This document shows, piece after piece, positions 34,501 to 42,683 of a stretch of 64,000 bases of DNA (its first letter is position 1; each line of letters begins with the position of its first letter). The notes under the pieces were generated by a model. That model searched no databases, was not told the DNA's origin, and saw only the letters and a list, made by a program, of their open reading frames with translations. Source of the stretch: GCA-2746605 sp963710615 (GTDB lineage: Bacteria; Bacteroidota; Ignavibacteria; Ignavibacteriales; Melioribacteraceae); NCBI GenBank assembly GCA_963710615.1, contig CAVQBF010000008.1:682001-746000 (forward strand), given 5' to 3'. Made by a program: the position numbers and the translations under genes.

Positions 34501-35601
34501 ATGATGTCTAAAATTTTAGCAGTGATCTTTATTTTTTCATTCTTATTCACAGGCTGCGACTCAGAAAAATCTCAAATTGAGTCTGGTACAGAAGTAAACA
34601 AGACGACTTCTACAGAAGCAGTTCCAGTAGAAGCTATGTTAATTAAGGAAACTAAATTGGAGCAGAAGTTACCGCTTACAGGAGTTCTTCTACCAAATAA
34701 TTCGGTAGATATTGTTGCTGAAGTCTCAGGTAAAGTAATTAGTGTTAATAAGGAATTGGGAGAATACATAAATGCAAACAGCACGCTTGCAATAATTGAT
34801 TATACTGTTCCGGAAAGTCAATTTAAACAAGCAGAGGCTCAGGTTTTATCAACTGAAAATAACCTGAAAATAGTTAAATCAAATTTGAAAAGTGATAAAA
34901 TTCTCTTTGAAAATGGCGACATCTCAGAATTAGAATATGAAAACTCTCAATTAACCGTAAATAATGCCGAAGCACAATATTTATCAGCATTAGCTGCATT
35001 AAGTGCGGCGAAAAAATCTTTTGAAGATACTAGAATCAAATCTCCAATTTCCGGGATTGTTTCTAGAAAAAATATTGAATTTGGAACAATGGTTGCAATG
35101 GGAACTACTGTTTATAGGGTAGTTGATTTATCTGTTCTCAAAATACGTGTTTCCATTCCTCAAGAGATGATCAACAGAGTAAAGATAAACGATAAAGCCA
35201 TAGTTAAAATTTCAGCATTAGAGGGTAGAAGCTTTGATGGAATTGTAAAAAGAATTTCTCCCCAAGCAGATGAATCAACTGGCGGTTTTATGGTGGAAAT
35301 TCATGTGGTGAACAAAGATAATGTTATTAAAGCTGGTATGACAGCTAAAATTGATTTGATTCTATCTAAGAATGAAAATACATTGGCAATACCTGAGTAT
35401 GCACTGGTTAATAAGAATGATGAAAATTATGTATATCGAATTAACGGTGATTTTGCAGAGCTAACTAAAATTGATATTGGAGAATCATACGGTGAAAATA
35501 TTGTTGTTAAAAATGGATTAAAAATAAATGATAAGATTGTTACTGTTGGGATGAAAAACTTAGGCACAAAAACAAAGGTCACTATTGAACAATTGAATTA
35601 A
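34501..35601 (+). CDS. Efflux RND-type periplasmic adaptor (membrane fusion) lipoprotein
   Basis: A 366-residue HlyD/AcrA-type adaptor. I start it at ATG 34501, after GGAGAAAAA; this gives a clean lipoprotein signal with lipobox 'LFTGC' (Cys19), whereas the longer frame from 34453 adds an unlikely N-terminus. Domains in order: the lipoyl half-motif 'GVLLPNNSVDIVAEVSGKVISVNKELGEYINANSTLAIID', a coiled-coil hairpin (about 100-165), the second lipoyl half 'DTRIKSPISGIVSRKNIEFGTMV', a beta-barrel and a membrane-proximal domain. It normally links an inner-membrane pump to TolC, but no pump gene follows. Confidence 0.92.
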   Translation: MMSKILAVIFIFSFLFTGCDSEKSQIESGTEVNKTTSTEAVPVEAMLIKETKLEQKLPLTGVLLPNNSVDIVAEVSGKVISVNKELGEYINANSTLAIIDYTVPESQFKQAEAQVLSTENNLKIVKSNLKSDKILFENGDISELEYENSQLTVNNAEAQYLSALAALSAAKKSFEDTRIKSPISGIVSRKNIEFGTMVAMGTTVYRVVDLSVLKIRVSIPQEMINRVKINDKAIVKISALEGRSFDGIVKRISPQADESTGGFMVEIHVVNKDNVIKAGMTAKIDLILSKNENTLAIPEYALVNKNDENYVYRINGDFAELTKIDIGESYGENIVVKNGLKINDKIVTVGMKNLGTKTKVTIEQLN

Positions 35602-35696
35602 TCTCTTTTAACGTGATAAAAAAACATTATTTATTAATGTTAATGTAAGTCTATCAAAACAAATTACTTTTTTAATATCCAACTTTTAATGAAATT

Positions 35697-36137
35697 ATGG
35701 AAATAACGAAACCCTTAGTTGATTTTTTTCAGTCAACAATATCGCCATTAGTATTAATCTCAGGTGTTGGTTTAATTCTTCTTTCACTTACTAATAGATT
35801 GGCAAGAACTATTGATCGATCTAGAGGGTTAGTTGCTGAAATCAGAGATTCTTCTTCTAATGATATAAATAATAAAAAAACGCAGCTTAGAATTTTGGTA
35901 AGGCGAAGTTACATTTTAAAATATTCTATTACATCAATTTCGTTTAGTATTTTATCCAGCAGTTTAATTATACCTGTTTTACTGATAATGTATATTTTTC
36001 ATTATGATCTTACATCACTTGGGAAATTATTATTTCTTCTTAGTATTATTGGCATTATTCTCTCTGCAATATTTTTATTTATTGATGTAAGTCTTACATT
36101 AAAAGCATTAGAGTTTGAAGTAAAAGACCACATTTAG
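35697..36137 (+). CDS. DUF2721 membrane protein
   Basis: A 146-residue protein with three membrane helices. The motif 'ISPLVLISGVGLILLSLTNRLARTIDRSRGL' (about 16-46) is the DUF2721 signature (P-x-x-L-x-x-x-G-x-x-L-L-S-x-x-x-R-x-R-x-x-x-R-x-R). It is followed by 'LRILVRRSYILKYSITSISFSILSSSLIIPVLLI'. The function is unknown; it is widespread in Gram-negatives. It lies 18 nt upstream of a YciI-family gene and may be cotranscribed with it. Confidence 0.88.
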   Translation: MEITKPLVDFFQSTISPLVLISGVGLILLSLTNRLARTIDRSRGLVAEIRDSSSNDINNKKTQLRILVRRSYILKYSITSISFSILSSSLIIPVLLIMYIFHYDLTSLGKLLFLLSIIGIILSAIFLFIDVSLTLKALEFEVKDHI

Positions 36138-36154
36138 TTATTAGGAAAAACCTT

Positions 36155-36445
36155 ATGCAATTTGTAGTTATTGCCCATGATTATAAAGATAATAAAGCTA
36201 TTGAAAGAAGGTTGGCTGTAAGGGAAGCACACCTGAAATATGCAGGCGAAATGTTCGGGCTAGGTAAATGGCTTTATGCTTCTGCTCTATTAGATAATGA
36301 GGGAAATATGAACGGCTCAATTATTTTTTGTGATTATGAAAATGAAGATCAACTTAGAAAAGAATGGCTTAATAATGAAGTATATGTTACCGGCAAAGTT
36401 TGGGAAAAAATAGAGGTAAGAAAAGCTAAAGTTGCAAAGCATTAG
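36155..36445 (+). CDS. YciI family protein
   Basis: A 96-residue ferredoxin-like alpha/beta protein. The YciI pattern is present: 'MQFVVIAHDYKDNKAIERRLAVREAHLKYAGEMFGLGKWLYASALLDNEGNMNGSIIFCDYENEDQLRKEWLNNEVYVTGKVWEKIEVRK', with the R-x-x-H motif and the D-x-x-G-x-x-x-G-S strand. YciI proteins are small dimeric enzymes of mostly unknown role, some acting as dehydrochlorinase-like proteins. The genomic setting gives no substrate. Confidence 0.88.
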   Translation: MQFVVIAHDYKDNKAIERRLAVREAHLKYAGEMFGLGKWLYASALLDNEGNMNGSIIFCDYENEDQLRKEWLNNEVYVTGKVWEKIEVRKAKVAKH

Positions 36446-36488
36446 CATATGGTGTAATTTAGAATCAATTTATATATAGGCATCTTTA

Positions 36489-36911
36489 ATGGATCAATTA
36501 GTTTTAATTAATCCGGATGAACACCCAAATGATGAAATAATATTTTCTCATATTGGCAGAACAAAATCTTATTGGAATTCTGTTTTTGACTTTTTTCACA
36601 GCGAGCACCCGGAATTTGATGAAGATTGGCGTTATTACAAAGACGGGAAAAGTTGGTTACTGAAAATCATTAATAAGAAAAATACTGTTTGCTGGATAAG
36701 TGTGCAGCGGAAAAAATTTAAAATGACATTCTACTTTACCGACCGAGCAGAACCAGCAATAAATGAAAGCACTATTTCCGATGAGCTGAAAGAGCAATTC
36801 AGAACTGCCAAGTATTATAATAAAATTAGACCACTCACAATTACATTCAGCAATAAGAGTGATGTTGAATACGCTAAATCGCTCGTAAAAATTAAGCTCA
36901 ATGTAAAATAA
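36489..36911 (+). CDS. DUF3788 protein
   Basis: A 140-residue cytoplasmic protein with the DUF3788 pattern. It reads 'DEIIFSHIGRTKSYWNSVFDFF', 'EDWRYYKDGKSWLLKIINKKNTVCWISVQRKKFKMTFYF', then a helix 'LKEQFRTAKYYNKIRPLTITFSNKSDVEYAKSLVKIKL'. The family resembles the DUF1801/YdhG group of small alpha/beta proteins and has no known function. It follows the YciI gene by 43 nt, with a separate small gap, and is probably in the same run of small genes. Confidence 0.82.
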   Translation: MDQLVLINPDEHPNDEIIFSHIGRTKSYWNSVFDFFHSEHPEFDEDWRYYKDGKSWLLKIINKKNTVCWISVQRKKFKMTFYFTDRAEPAINESTISDELKEQFRTAKYYNKIRPLTITFSNKSDVEYAKSLVKIKLNVK

Positions 36912-37188
36912 ATTTTAAATTACAAAGTCGAGTTTACATTACTTTTTAATCTCTACAATAAATGTCATTTTATATTAATTATATTGTAGAAAGTTTGAAA
37001 TAAGCTGTTTTAGTTTTGCTTGATAGTCAAATTAAACAAAGAGTTTTTTAAGAATAATTTTTTTTGACCCCAGCGTCTATTAAAATAAAATTTAGAATTT
37101 AAAATTAATTCATAATTATTTCACTTTGAACTTATCTATTTTAGTATCGTCAAACTAAGTGACATTGAACAAAATATTAGGGTAATTT

Positions 37189-37551
37189 ATGAGCAAAATA
37201 TTTCAATTCGGAGAAAAGGTTGAAGGATATAAAATTGCGGTATTAAATGAACGAGAAATAAGAGCGGGTGCGGGCATATTATTTTTAATGATGTTCATTT
37301 CAATACTTCATGTAGTTTATAGAGGAGATTTTTTACTTTTAAAATATGCAGTTATAATATTTTTGACAGATATTCTGATACGCGTATTAATAAATCCAAA
37401 ATTTGCTCCTTCATTAATTATCGGTAGATTATTTGTAAAAAATCAAGTACCGGAATATGTTGGTGCAGTGCAGAAAAAATTTGCATGGATAGTTGGAATT
37501 GCATTGGGGTCTAACAATGTTTGTACTCTTGGTGATTGTAAATTCTTTTAG
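37189..37551 (+). CDS. DUF4395 membrane protein, N-terminal part (frameshifted)
   Basis: The N-terminal ~105 residues of a DUF4395 protein: 'FGEKVEGYKIAVLNEREIRAGAGILFLMMFISILHVV', a second helix and 'IRVLINPKFAPSLIIGRLFVKNQVPEYVGAVQKKFAWIVGIALG'. The last residues (SNNVCTLGDCKFF) are out of frame. The break is at GGGG (37506-37509). Reading three G instead of four joins it to 'LTMFVLLVIVNSFSP' of the next frame, giving a protein of about 218 residues. No function is known for the family. Confidence 0.78.
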   Translation: MSKIFQFGEKVEGYKIAVLNEREIRAGAGILFLMMFISILHVVYRGDFLLLKYAVIIFLTDILIRVLINPKFAPSLIIGRLFVKNQVPEYVGAVQKKFAWIVGIALGSNNVCTLGDCKFF

Positions 37552-37846
37552 TCCAATTACCGGATTAATCTGCTTTATCTGTTTAATATTTCTATTTTTC
37601 GAAGCGGCATTCGGTATTTGTCTGGGATGTTATACCTATAAATGGATTTACGGAGAAAAGGCACAATACTGTCCAGGTGAAATCTGTGAAATTTCTCAAA
37701 GACATGAAATTCAAAAAACTTCCAAGTGGCAGATTTTAATAGTTTTGGGATTTATTGCGTACATATTTTTTACAGTCCAGCTTTTCCACAAGGATTTGGT
37801 TAAACCACCCTATGATTTGTTCGGACTAGAAGAAAAAGTGAACTAA
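37493..37846 (+). CDS. DUF4395 membrane protein, C-terminal part (frameshifted)
   Basis: The C-terminal half of the DUF4395 protein. Helices 'LTMFVLLVIVNSFSPITGLICFICLIFLFFEAAFGICLGCYTYKW' carry the family hallmark F-E-A-x-F-G-x-C-x-G-C. A cysteine-containing loop 'YCPGEICEISQRHE' and a final helix follow. The Cys pair in the G-C-x-G-C motif suggests a thiol or metal role. The ATG at 37493 is not a real start, since the preceding residues (ELHW) are out-of-frame reading of the upstream half. Confidence 0.78.
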   Translation: MELHWGLTMFVLLVIVNSFSPITGLICFICLIFLFFEAAFGICLGCYTYKWIYGEKAQYCPGEICEISQRHEIQKTSKWQILIVLGFIAYIFFTVQLFHKDLVKPPYDLFGLEEKVN

Positions 37847-37956
37847 AGATCTAAGATTGAAAGATCACAATCTCAAAGAGGTAGAAAGAGCTCGGTATTA
37901 AGTATCACAAACGAAATTAAATAATTTTGTCAAAAAATATTTGTTAATGAGAAATC

Positions 37957-38694
37957 ATGAAAGTTCTAGTTTTAGGTGCCAGCGGTGCAACGGGCAAATT
38001 GGTTGTACAAAATCTTCTAAAAAGGAAAATTAAAGTTCAGGCTGTAATAAGAGAATCTGCAAATATTCCCCAAAACATGATGGAAGATGAAAATCTTGAG
38101 ATCATTAAGGGAAATATAAGTCAATTTGATAATTTAAAAATTCAAGCCATTCTAAAAGATTCTGATTCAGTTATCTGCTGTCTTGGTCATAATCTTTCTT
38201 TCAAAGGAATGTTTGGACCACCTTATAAATTAGTCTCCGGCACTATAAAAAAAGTAATTGATGCAATTCAATCACAAAGTGGAAATAAGAAGTTAATCCT
38301 CATGAGCACAACCGCTTATACCAATAAGAAAATAGGAGAAAAAAATACCTTAGGAGAAAAGATAATATTTGCACTGTTAAAAATCTTTTTACCACCGCAC
38401 AATGATAATATGGTTGCCGCCAACTATCTTGTGAACAATATTGCTGAGAAGAGTAGTTTTAGTTGGGTAGCTGTCCGCCCCGATTCACTTATTGATGAGG
38501 AAAATGAAAGTGATTATGAAGTACATGATCAAAAAGTAAGAAGTCCAATTTTTGATCCCGGCAAAACAAGTAGAATAAATGTTAGTCATTTTATGGTTGG
38601 ATTAATAACTAACAATAATTTATGGGATAAATGGAACAATAAAACACCAGTTATTTATAATAAAGACAAAAATGAAAAGATAGCAACAGCATGA
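37957..38694 (+). CDS. NAD(P)-binding oxidoreductase (atypical SDR)
   Basis: A 245-residue Rossmann-fold protein opening 'MKVLVLGASGATGKLVVQNLL' (the G-A-S-G-x-T-G NAD(P) site of NmrA/HSCARG-like atypical SDRs). 'VICCLGHN', 'KKLILMSTTAY' and 'SFSWVAVRPDSLIDEE' follow. A canonical Y-x-x-x-K is absent, as in many of this class. It may be a redox-sensor-type or a reductase protein; no substrate can be named. It overlaps the following methyltransferase by 4 nt (ATGA), which makes coupled expression very likely. Confidence 0.87.
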   Translation: MKVLVLGASGATGKLVVQNLLKRKIKVQAVIRESANIPQNMMEDENLEIIKGNISQFDNLKIQAILKDSDSVICCLGHNLSFKGMFGPPYKLVSGTIKKVIDAIQSQSGNKKLILMSTTAYTNKKIGEKNTLGEKIIFALLKIFLPPHNDNMVAANYLVNNIAEKSSFSWVAVRPDSLIDEENESDYEVHDQKVRSPIFDPGKTSRINVSHFMVGLITNNNLWDKWNNKTPVIYNKDKNEKIATA

Positions 38695-39308
38695 AAGAAA
38701 TGTGGAATGAGCGATACAGCTCAAACGAATATGCTTACGGCACTGAACCTAATGTTTTCTTTAAAGCCACTATTGAAAAACACAAAGTTAAGGGCAGAAT
38801 ATTATTACCTGGAGAGGGTGAAGGAAGAAATGCAGTTTACGCCGCCCAACAAGGACTTGAAGTTATTGCCTTTGATATTAGCGAAGAAGGTAAGAAAAAA
38901 GCACTCCGACTAGCAGAATTGCACAATGTAAATTTTAAGTATGAGGTTGGCGACTTCTTAAAAATGGATTTTGCTGAAAACTGGTTCGATGCAGCAGCAA
39001 TTATACATGCTCATTTCCCTCCAAACATATCCTCGGTTTACCATAAAAAAGTTTCAAGTTTAATTAAGCCAAATGGCAAATTAATTCTAGAGGGATTCAG
39101 CAAAAATAATCTTCCCTTAAGAGAAAAAAATCCACAAATAGGCGGGCCCAATAAAATTGAGATGCTCTATTCCGAAGAAGAAATTATCAAAGATTTTTCT
39201 GATTTTGAAGTATTACAACTTGAAGAAGTAGAAATAGACCTTAATGAGGGTAAGTATCATAAAGGCATTGCTAAAATGATTAGATTTATTGGAAAAAAGA
39301 AAGAATGA
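38691..39308 (+). CDS. Class I SAM methyltransferase, TehB-like
   Basis: A 205-residue methyltransferase. The opening 'MWNERYSSNEYAYGTEPNVFFKA' and motif 'GRILLPGEGEGRNAVYAAQQGLEVIAFDISEEGKKKALRLA' are typical of the TehB/thiopurine-type branch, where motif I is G-E-G-E-G-R-N. 'DFAENWFDAAAIIHAHFPP' and 'GKLILEGFSKNNL' are the later motifs. Members detoxify tellurite, thiols or other small molecules by methylation. It is coupled to the upstream oxidoreductase by a 4-nt overlap. Confidence 0.9.
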   Translation: MKEMWNERYSSNEYAYGTEPNVFFKATIEKHKVKGRILLPGEGEGRNAVYAAQQGLEVIAFDISEEGKKKALRLAELHNVNFKYEVGDFLKMDFAENWFDAAAIIHAHFPPNISSVYHKKVSSLIKPNGKLILEGFSKNNLPLREKNPQIGGPNKIEMLYSEEEIIKDFSDFEVLQLEEVEIDLNEGKYHKGIAKMIRFIGKKKE

Positions 39309-39471
39309 TTTCATCTTTCATTCAAATTTTCAATATTATTTTAATTATTTTATTGCTATCAAAATTGCGACACATTAAAAATAATTCATATTAAAAAGAC
39401 GGTTTGTCGTTTATTTAATTTTTGTATATTTCTATCAAAGATTATATAAATTAAATACTAAAAGGAGATGA

Positions 39472-39894
39472 ATGATGGGTAAACATTACGCAAAAGCAAG
39501 ATGGGAAGGAACACTTAAAGAAGGTAAAGGAAAAATGAACTTTACTGGTTTTGAAGGTCCTTTTAATTTTAAGTCAAGATTTGAAGACGGTGAAGAAACT
39601 AATCCAGAAGAATTAATAGGAGCAGCACAAGCTGGCTGTTTTTCAATGTTCTTAGCAGCATTAATATCTAAAAAAGAACTTACTCCAACCAGCATTGAAA
39701 CCAAAGCTACTGTTGAATTGGGACAAGATGATGGCCCAAAAATTACTTCAATCACTTTGGATTGTGAGGCTGTTGTTCCTGGATTAAGTGAAGAAGATTT
39801 TAATACTTTAGCGGCAGATGCAAAAGCTAAATGTCCAATTTCTAGATTAACAACTGGAACAGATGTATTCTTAAATGCAAAATTACTTTCCTAA
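39472..39894 (+). CDS. OsmC family peroxiredoxin
   Basis: A 140-residue OsmC protein. The conserved start 'HYAKARWEGTLKEGKGKM' and 'ETNPEELIGAAQAGCFSMFLAALI' (Cys56) pair with Cys121 in 'ADAKAKCPISRL', the two redox cysteines that reduce organic hydroperoxides. AAGGAG lies just upstream. The start is ATG 39472 or the adjacent 39475. A hairpin lies 14 nt downstream. It differs from the other OsmC (25.7 kb) in being of the classic OsmC rather than the divergent type. Confidence 0.95.
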   Translation: MMGKHYAKARWEGTLKEGKGKMNFTGFEGPFNFKSRFEDGEETNPEELIGAAQAGCFSMFLAALISKKELTPTSIETKATVELGQDDGPKITSITLDCEAVVPGLSEEDFNTLAADAKAKCPISRLTTGTDVFLNAKLLS

Positions 39895-39907
39895 ACCTTT
39901 ATATTTT

Positions 39908-39942
39908 GTCATTCCCTGCTCTCATGCAGAATGGGGAATGAC
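39908..39942. terminator. Hairpin, probable terminator or REP-like palindrome
   Basis: The 9-bp arms GTCATTCCC (39908-39916) and GGGAATGAC (39934-39942) are perfect complements, with an inner CTGC/GCAG stem (39917-39929). It lies directly after the OsmC gene, followed by a T-rich but interrupted tract (ATTTTATACTTTTC). It may terminate that gene, but the GTCATTCC core also resembles dispersed palindromic repeats in many bacterial genomes. Confidence 0.6.
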
Positions 39943-40115
39943 ATTTTATACTTTTCTCTTATTTTTCTGTAATTAGTTAATTGTTTAAAACAAAAGCAAA
40001 GATTCTTCATAATTTTTCAATAAAAGAATTATCTATATTATTTTAAATATTAGTTTTGCATTTCTCTTAATTTTAGAAAATGCTATAGAAAAAATTTGTC
40101 TCTTAAAAAAAGGAA

Positions 40116-40730
40116 GTGGATTTGGACTCAATAAAATCATTTTTACGGACAACTCTTTTGGGTGGTACATTGGTAGTTCTACCCATTGTTATACTAATTT
40201 TAGTATTTAATTGGCTTTATGAGTTTATAGTAGATAAGCTAAGGCCAATAACAAATATAATTCTAGAAACTTCTAAGATGCAGGAATTTGGTGCAGCAGC
40301 CTTAGCACTTATTTTAATCTTAATTTGTTTCTTTTTTGTTGGTTTAATTATCAGGACTAATATTGGTCGTGTAATCTTTGAATTTTTAGAACAAAGGACA
40401 CTTGCCAAATTGCCTTTATATAAAATTATAAAAGAAACAACTATACAATTAATGGGAAGCAACAAAACACTGTTCAAAAATGTTGCGTTGGTTCGCCTAT
40501 ACGGAAATGATACACAAATAACTGCGTTTGTTACGGAAAAACATGATGACGACTCATGCACTGTATTTGTGCCATCTGGTCCAGTACCTTCCGCTGGTTT
40601 TATTTATCATGTAAAAAAGGAAAATGTTCAAATAGTTAAATATCCAATTGAAAAGGCAATGAAAACTATCTTCAGTCTTGGGGCGGGATCAAAAGAATTA
40701 CTTAAAATTGCACAATCTGAGAAATACTGA
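40116..40730 (+). CDS. DUF502 membrane protein
   Basis: A 204-residue DUF502 protein. Two N-terminal membrane helices ('LRTTLLGGTLVVLPIVILILVFNWLYEF' and 'ALALILILICFFFVGLIIRTNIG') are followed by 'IFEFLEQRTLAKLPLYKIIKETTIQLM' and a cytoplasmic beta domain with 'TCFVPSGPVPSAGFIYHV'-like spacing (here 'CTVFVPSGPVPSAGFIYHV'). The start is GTG 40116; AGGAAG sits so close that TTG 40122 may be the real start. Function is unknown; the family is broadly conserved and has been linked with envelope physiology. Confidence 0.9.
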   Translation: MDLDSIKSFLRTTLLGGTLVVLPIVILILVFNWLYEFIVDKLRPITNIILETSKMQEFGAAALALILILICFFFVGLIIRTNIGRVIFEFLEQRTLAKLPLYKIIKETTIQLMGSNKTLFKNVALVRLYGNDTQITAFVTEKHDDDSCTVFVPSGPVPSAGFIYHVKKENVQIVKYPIEKAMKTIFSLGAGSKELLKIAQSEKY

Positions 40731-40758
40731 AGTTTTAGCAATATGATTGGCGAACTAA

Positions 40759-41550
40759 TTAAGAATCATTGCCTTTATTCTTTCGATAAATTTGCAGTAT
40801 ATCTGAATTACACCTAAATGAATTTTCTGTGGTGTTTTTATTTGCATAATTTATTTTAGATAATACATAACGCATAGATTCAACTCTTGCTTCTTTTTTA
40901 TTATTTCCCTTTATTATTATCCACGGACTCTGTCTTGTGTGGGTATTCTCAAACATTTTAATTTTATAACGAGTAAAGTCATCCCATTTTTTTTGAGCTT
41001 CCATATCGACTGTGCTAACCTTCCATTGTTTTAATGGATTTTTGTTTCTTTCAGAAAGTCTTTTTTTCTGTTCTCTAATATCTATTGAAAACCACAACTT
41101 AAAAATCAAAATTCCATCTTCAATTAACATTTTTTCTAGTTGAGTAACCTGTTTCAAAAATAAATCATATTGCTCTTTAGAACAAAATTTCATTACCGGT
41201 TCAACAACTGCCCTATTATACCAACTCCTATCAAAAAAAACTATTTCCCCTTCACTTGGAAGTTCTGCCACATACCTTTGAAAGAACCACTGCCCTTTTT
41301 CATATTCAGTAGGTTTAGGCATCGCAACTACTCTCATTGCCCTAGGATTTAAAAATCTTGTAAACCTTCTAATAGCTCCGCCTTTACCGGCTGAATCTCT
41401 TCCTTCAAAAATAATTAGTAATCTTTTCTTTTCATGTTGTACCCACTTTTGAAGTTTAACAAGTTCTATTTGTAGATTTCTTAATTCACTTTTATATTCG
41501 ATCAAATCCATTTTTTGCCTTAAACTTTTTTCTAATGATATAATTATCAT
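40759..41550 (-). CDS. ppk2: Polyphosphate kinase 2 family protein
   Basis: A 263-residue PPK2-type P-loop kinase. Walker A is 'EGRDSAGKGGAIRRF' (50-58), the lid is 'RVVAMPKPTEYEKGQWFFQRYVAELPSEGEIVFFDRSWYNRAVVEPVMKF' with Walker B Asp107, and the Arg-rich 'REQKKRLSERNKNPLKQWKVSTVDMEAQKKWDDFTRYK' follows. It phosphorylates a nucleoside mono- or diphosphate from polyphosphate; the class cannot be fixed by eye. An alternative start is Met14 (41511) with AAGG upstream. It is the last gene of a minus-strand block otherwise concerned with Mg2+ and osmotic control; polyphosphate is a major Mg2+ ligand. Confidence 0.94.
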   Translation of the reverse strand: MIIISLEKSLRQKMDLIEYKSELRNLQIELVKLQKWVQHEKKRLLIIFEGRDSAGKGGAIRRFTRFLNPRAMRVVAMPKPTEYEKGQWFFQRYVAELPSEGEIVFFDRSWYNRAVVEPVMKFCSKEQYDLFLKQVTQLEKMLIEDGILIFKLWFSIDIREQKKRLSERNKNPLKQWKVSTVDMEAQKKWDDFTRYKIKMFENTHTRQSPWIIIKGNNKKEARVESMRYVLSKINYANKNTTENSFRCNSDILQIYRKNKGNDS

Positions 41551-41643
41551 TTAATCTCTTTTATAACCTATTTAATTTGAAGTCTTTCCAAGGTTAAAGG
41601 TGATAGCGTAGTTAAATTTTATTTTTTAAAAAATTTTAAATTT

Positions 41644-42651
41644 CTAAATGCCCTTTAATAATCTACCAAGAATATCAGCACCGGTAATAATACCTTTGTA
41701 TTCCAATCCCCAAATTAATACAATATCTTTTTCAATTGGGCTATCTGACTCTATATGAAATTCATCACGTAAATTTTTAATTAATATTCCTAAGTTCGTT
41801 TTTTCATCTCTTATTATCAGTGGAACATGACAGTATTTTTCAATTCCATCCAAACGTTGACTAAATAATTCTGATCGTGTGAATCCATCTGCATCTAACA
41901 CTAATTCAGGCTCATTATTTTCATTAGTAAATATTATCCATTTTTCATCTGATTTAATTATTTTCTTAATAAATTCATCTTCATATGAGGCTTCATATCT
42001 TGGGAAAATTAACGTACCGTTATGACTTTTTAATTTGATAATACTATCTGGATTAATTTTTTCACCCTCTTGTGTAACTGTAAGATCATCCAGCGAAAAG
42101 AAATTAATTGCTCCAGTTCCTTCAATATGATCAATCTCACTGGCATCTTCTTCCATATGTTTTTTAATAAATAATTTGATATTGCTTTCAGCAAAAAATT
42201 GAACTGATTCTTTCCCTAACCAGTAATCCAATAAAAGCGCACTTAACTTTGCTACAGGGAACAAGATAATCTGGTAAAACCTTAAAACAGGTGCTAATAA
42301 TTGAGCCATTCGTAAAGCATGTCTTGAAAAATATGCTTGAGGAATTATTTCACCAAATAAGGTGATAACAACAGTTGAAAAACTGAACGAGAGTATACCT
42401 GCCATAACAGAATCCGAAAGTAAGGTTAATAAAACATTTATTCCTACATTGCCCCAAAGAATAGTAGTTAATAAAAAATTAGAATCTTTGCGCATGTCTA
42501 AAACTTTTTTAGCACCATCTTTCAATGAAGTTTCTGCTTCAATTTCAAGTCTGAGACGAGTCAAACTAAAAAAGGCTAAATTAAGTCCAGAGAACATTGC
42601 AGACTGACTTACACAAAATGCTATTCCTAACCATATAAATAAATTATCCAC
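41644..42651 (-). CDS. DUF21/CNNM domain transporter
   Basis: A 335-residue CNNM/CorC-type protein. The DUF21 membrane domain (about 1-160) has 'AMFSGLNLAFFSLTRLRLEIEA' (S-G-x-N-x-A), 'LWGNVGINVLLTLLSDS' and 'TLFGEIIPQAYFSRHALRMA' (G-E-x-x-P). It is followed by CBS-like sequences (about 190-335) of divergent type, ending 'GLEYKGIITGADILGRLL'. The family exports Mg2+ or couples Na+/Mg2+ exchange. It lies 32 nt after mgtE in the same operon, which supports a Mg2+ role. Confidence 0.9.
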   Translation of the reverse strand: MDNLFIWLGIAFCVSQSAMFSGLNLAFFSLTRLRLEIEAETSLKDGAKKVLDMRKDSNFLLTTILWGNVGINVLLTLLSDSVMAGILSFSFSTVVITLFGEIIPQAYFSRHALRMAQLLAPVLRFYQIILFPVAKLSALLLDYWLGKESVQFFAESNIKLFIKKHMEEDASEIDHIEGTGAINFFSLDDLTVTQEGEKINPDSIIKLKSHNGTLIFPRYEASYEDEFIKKIIKSDEKWIIFTNENNEPELVLDADGFTRSELFSQRLDGIEKYCHVPLIIRDEKTNLGILIKNLRDEFHIESDSPIEKDIVLIWGLEYKGIITGADILGRLLKGI

Positions 42652-42683
42652 TTGTAGTAACCATTTATTTTGCTTTAATTTAA

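Noticed and set aside
36912..37188. 277-nt gap before the DUF4395 gene examined for a small gene or RNA.
   Set aside because: AT-rich with no long frame, strong hairpin or RNA-like motif that I could see.
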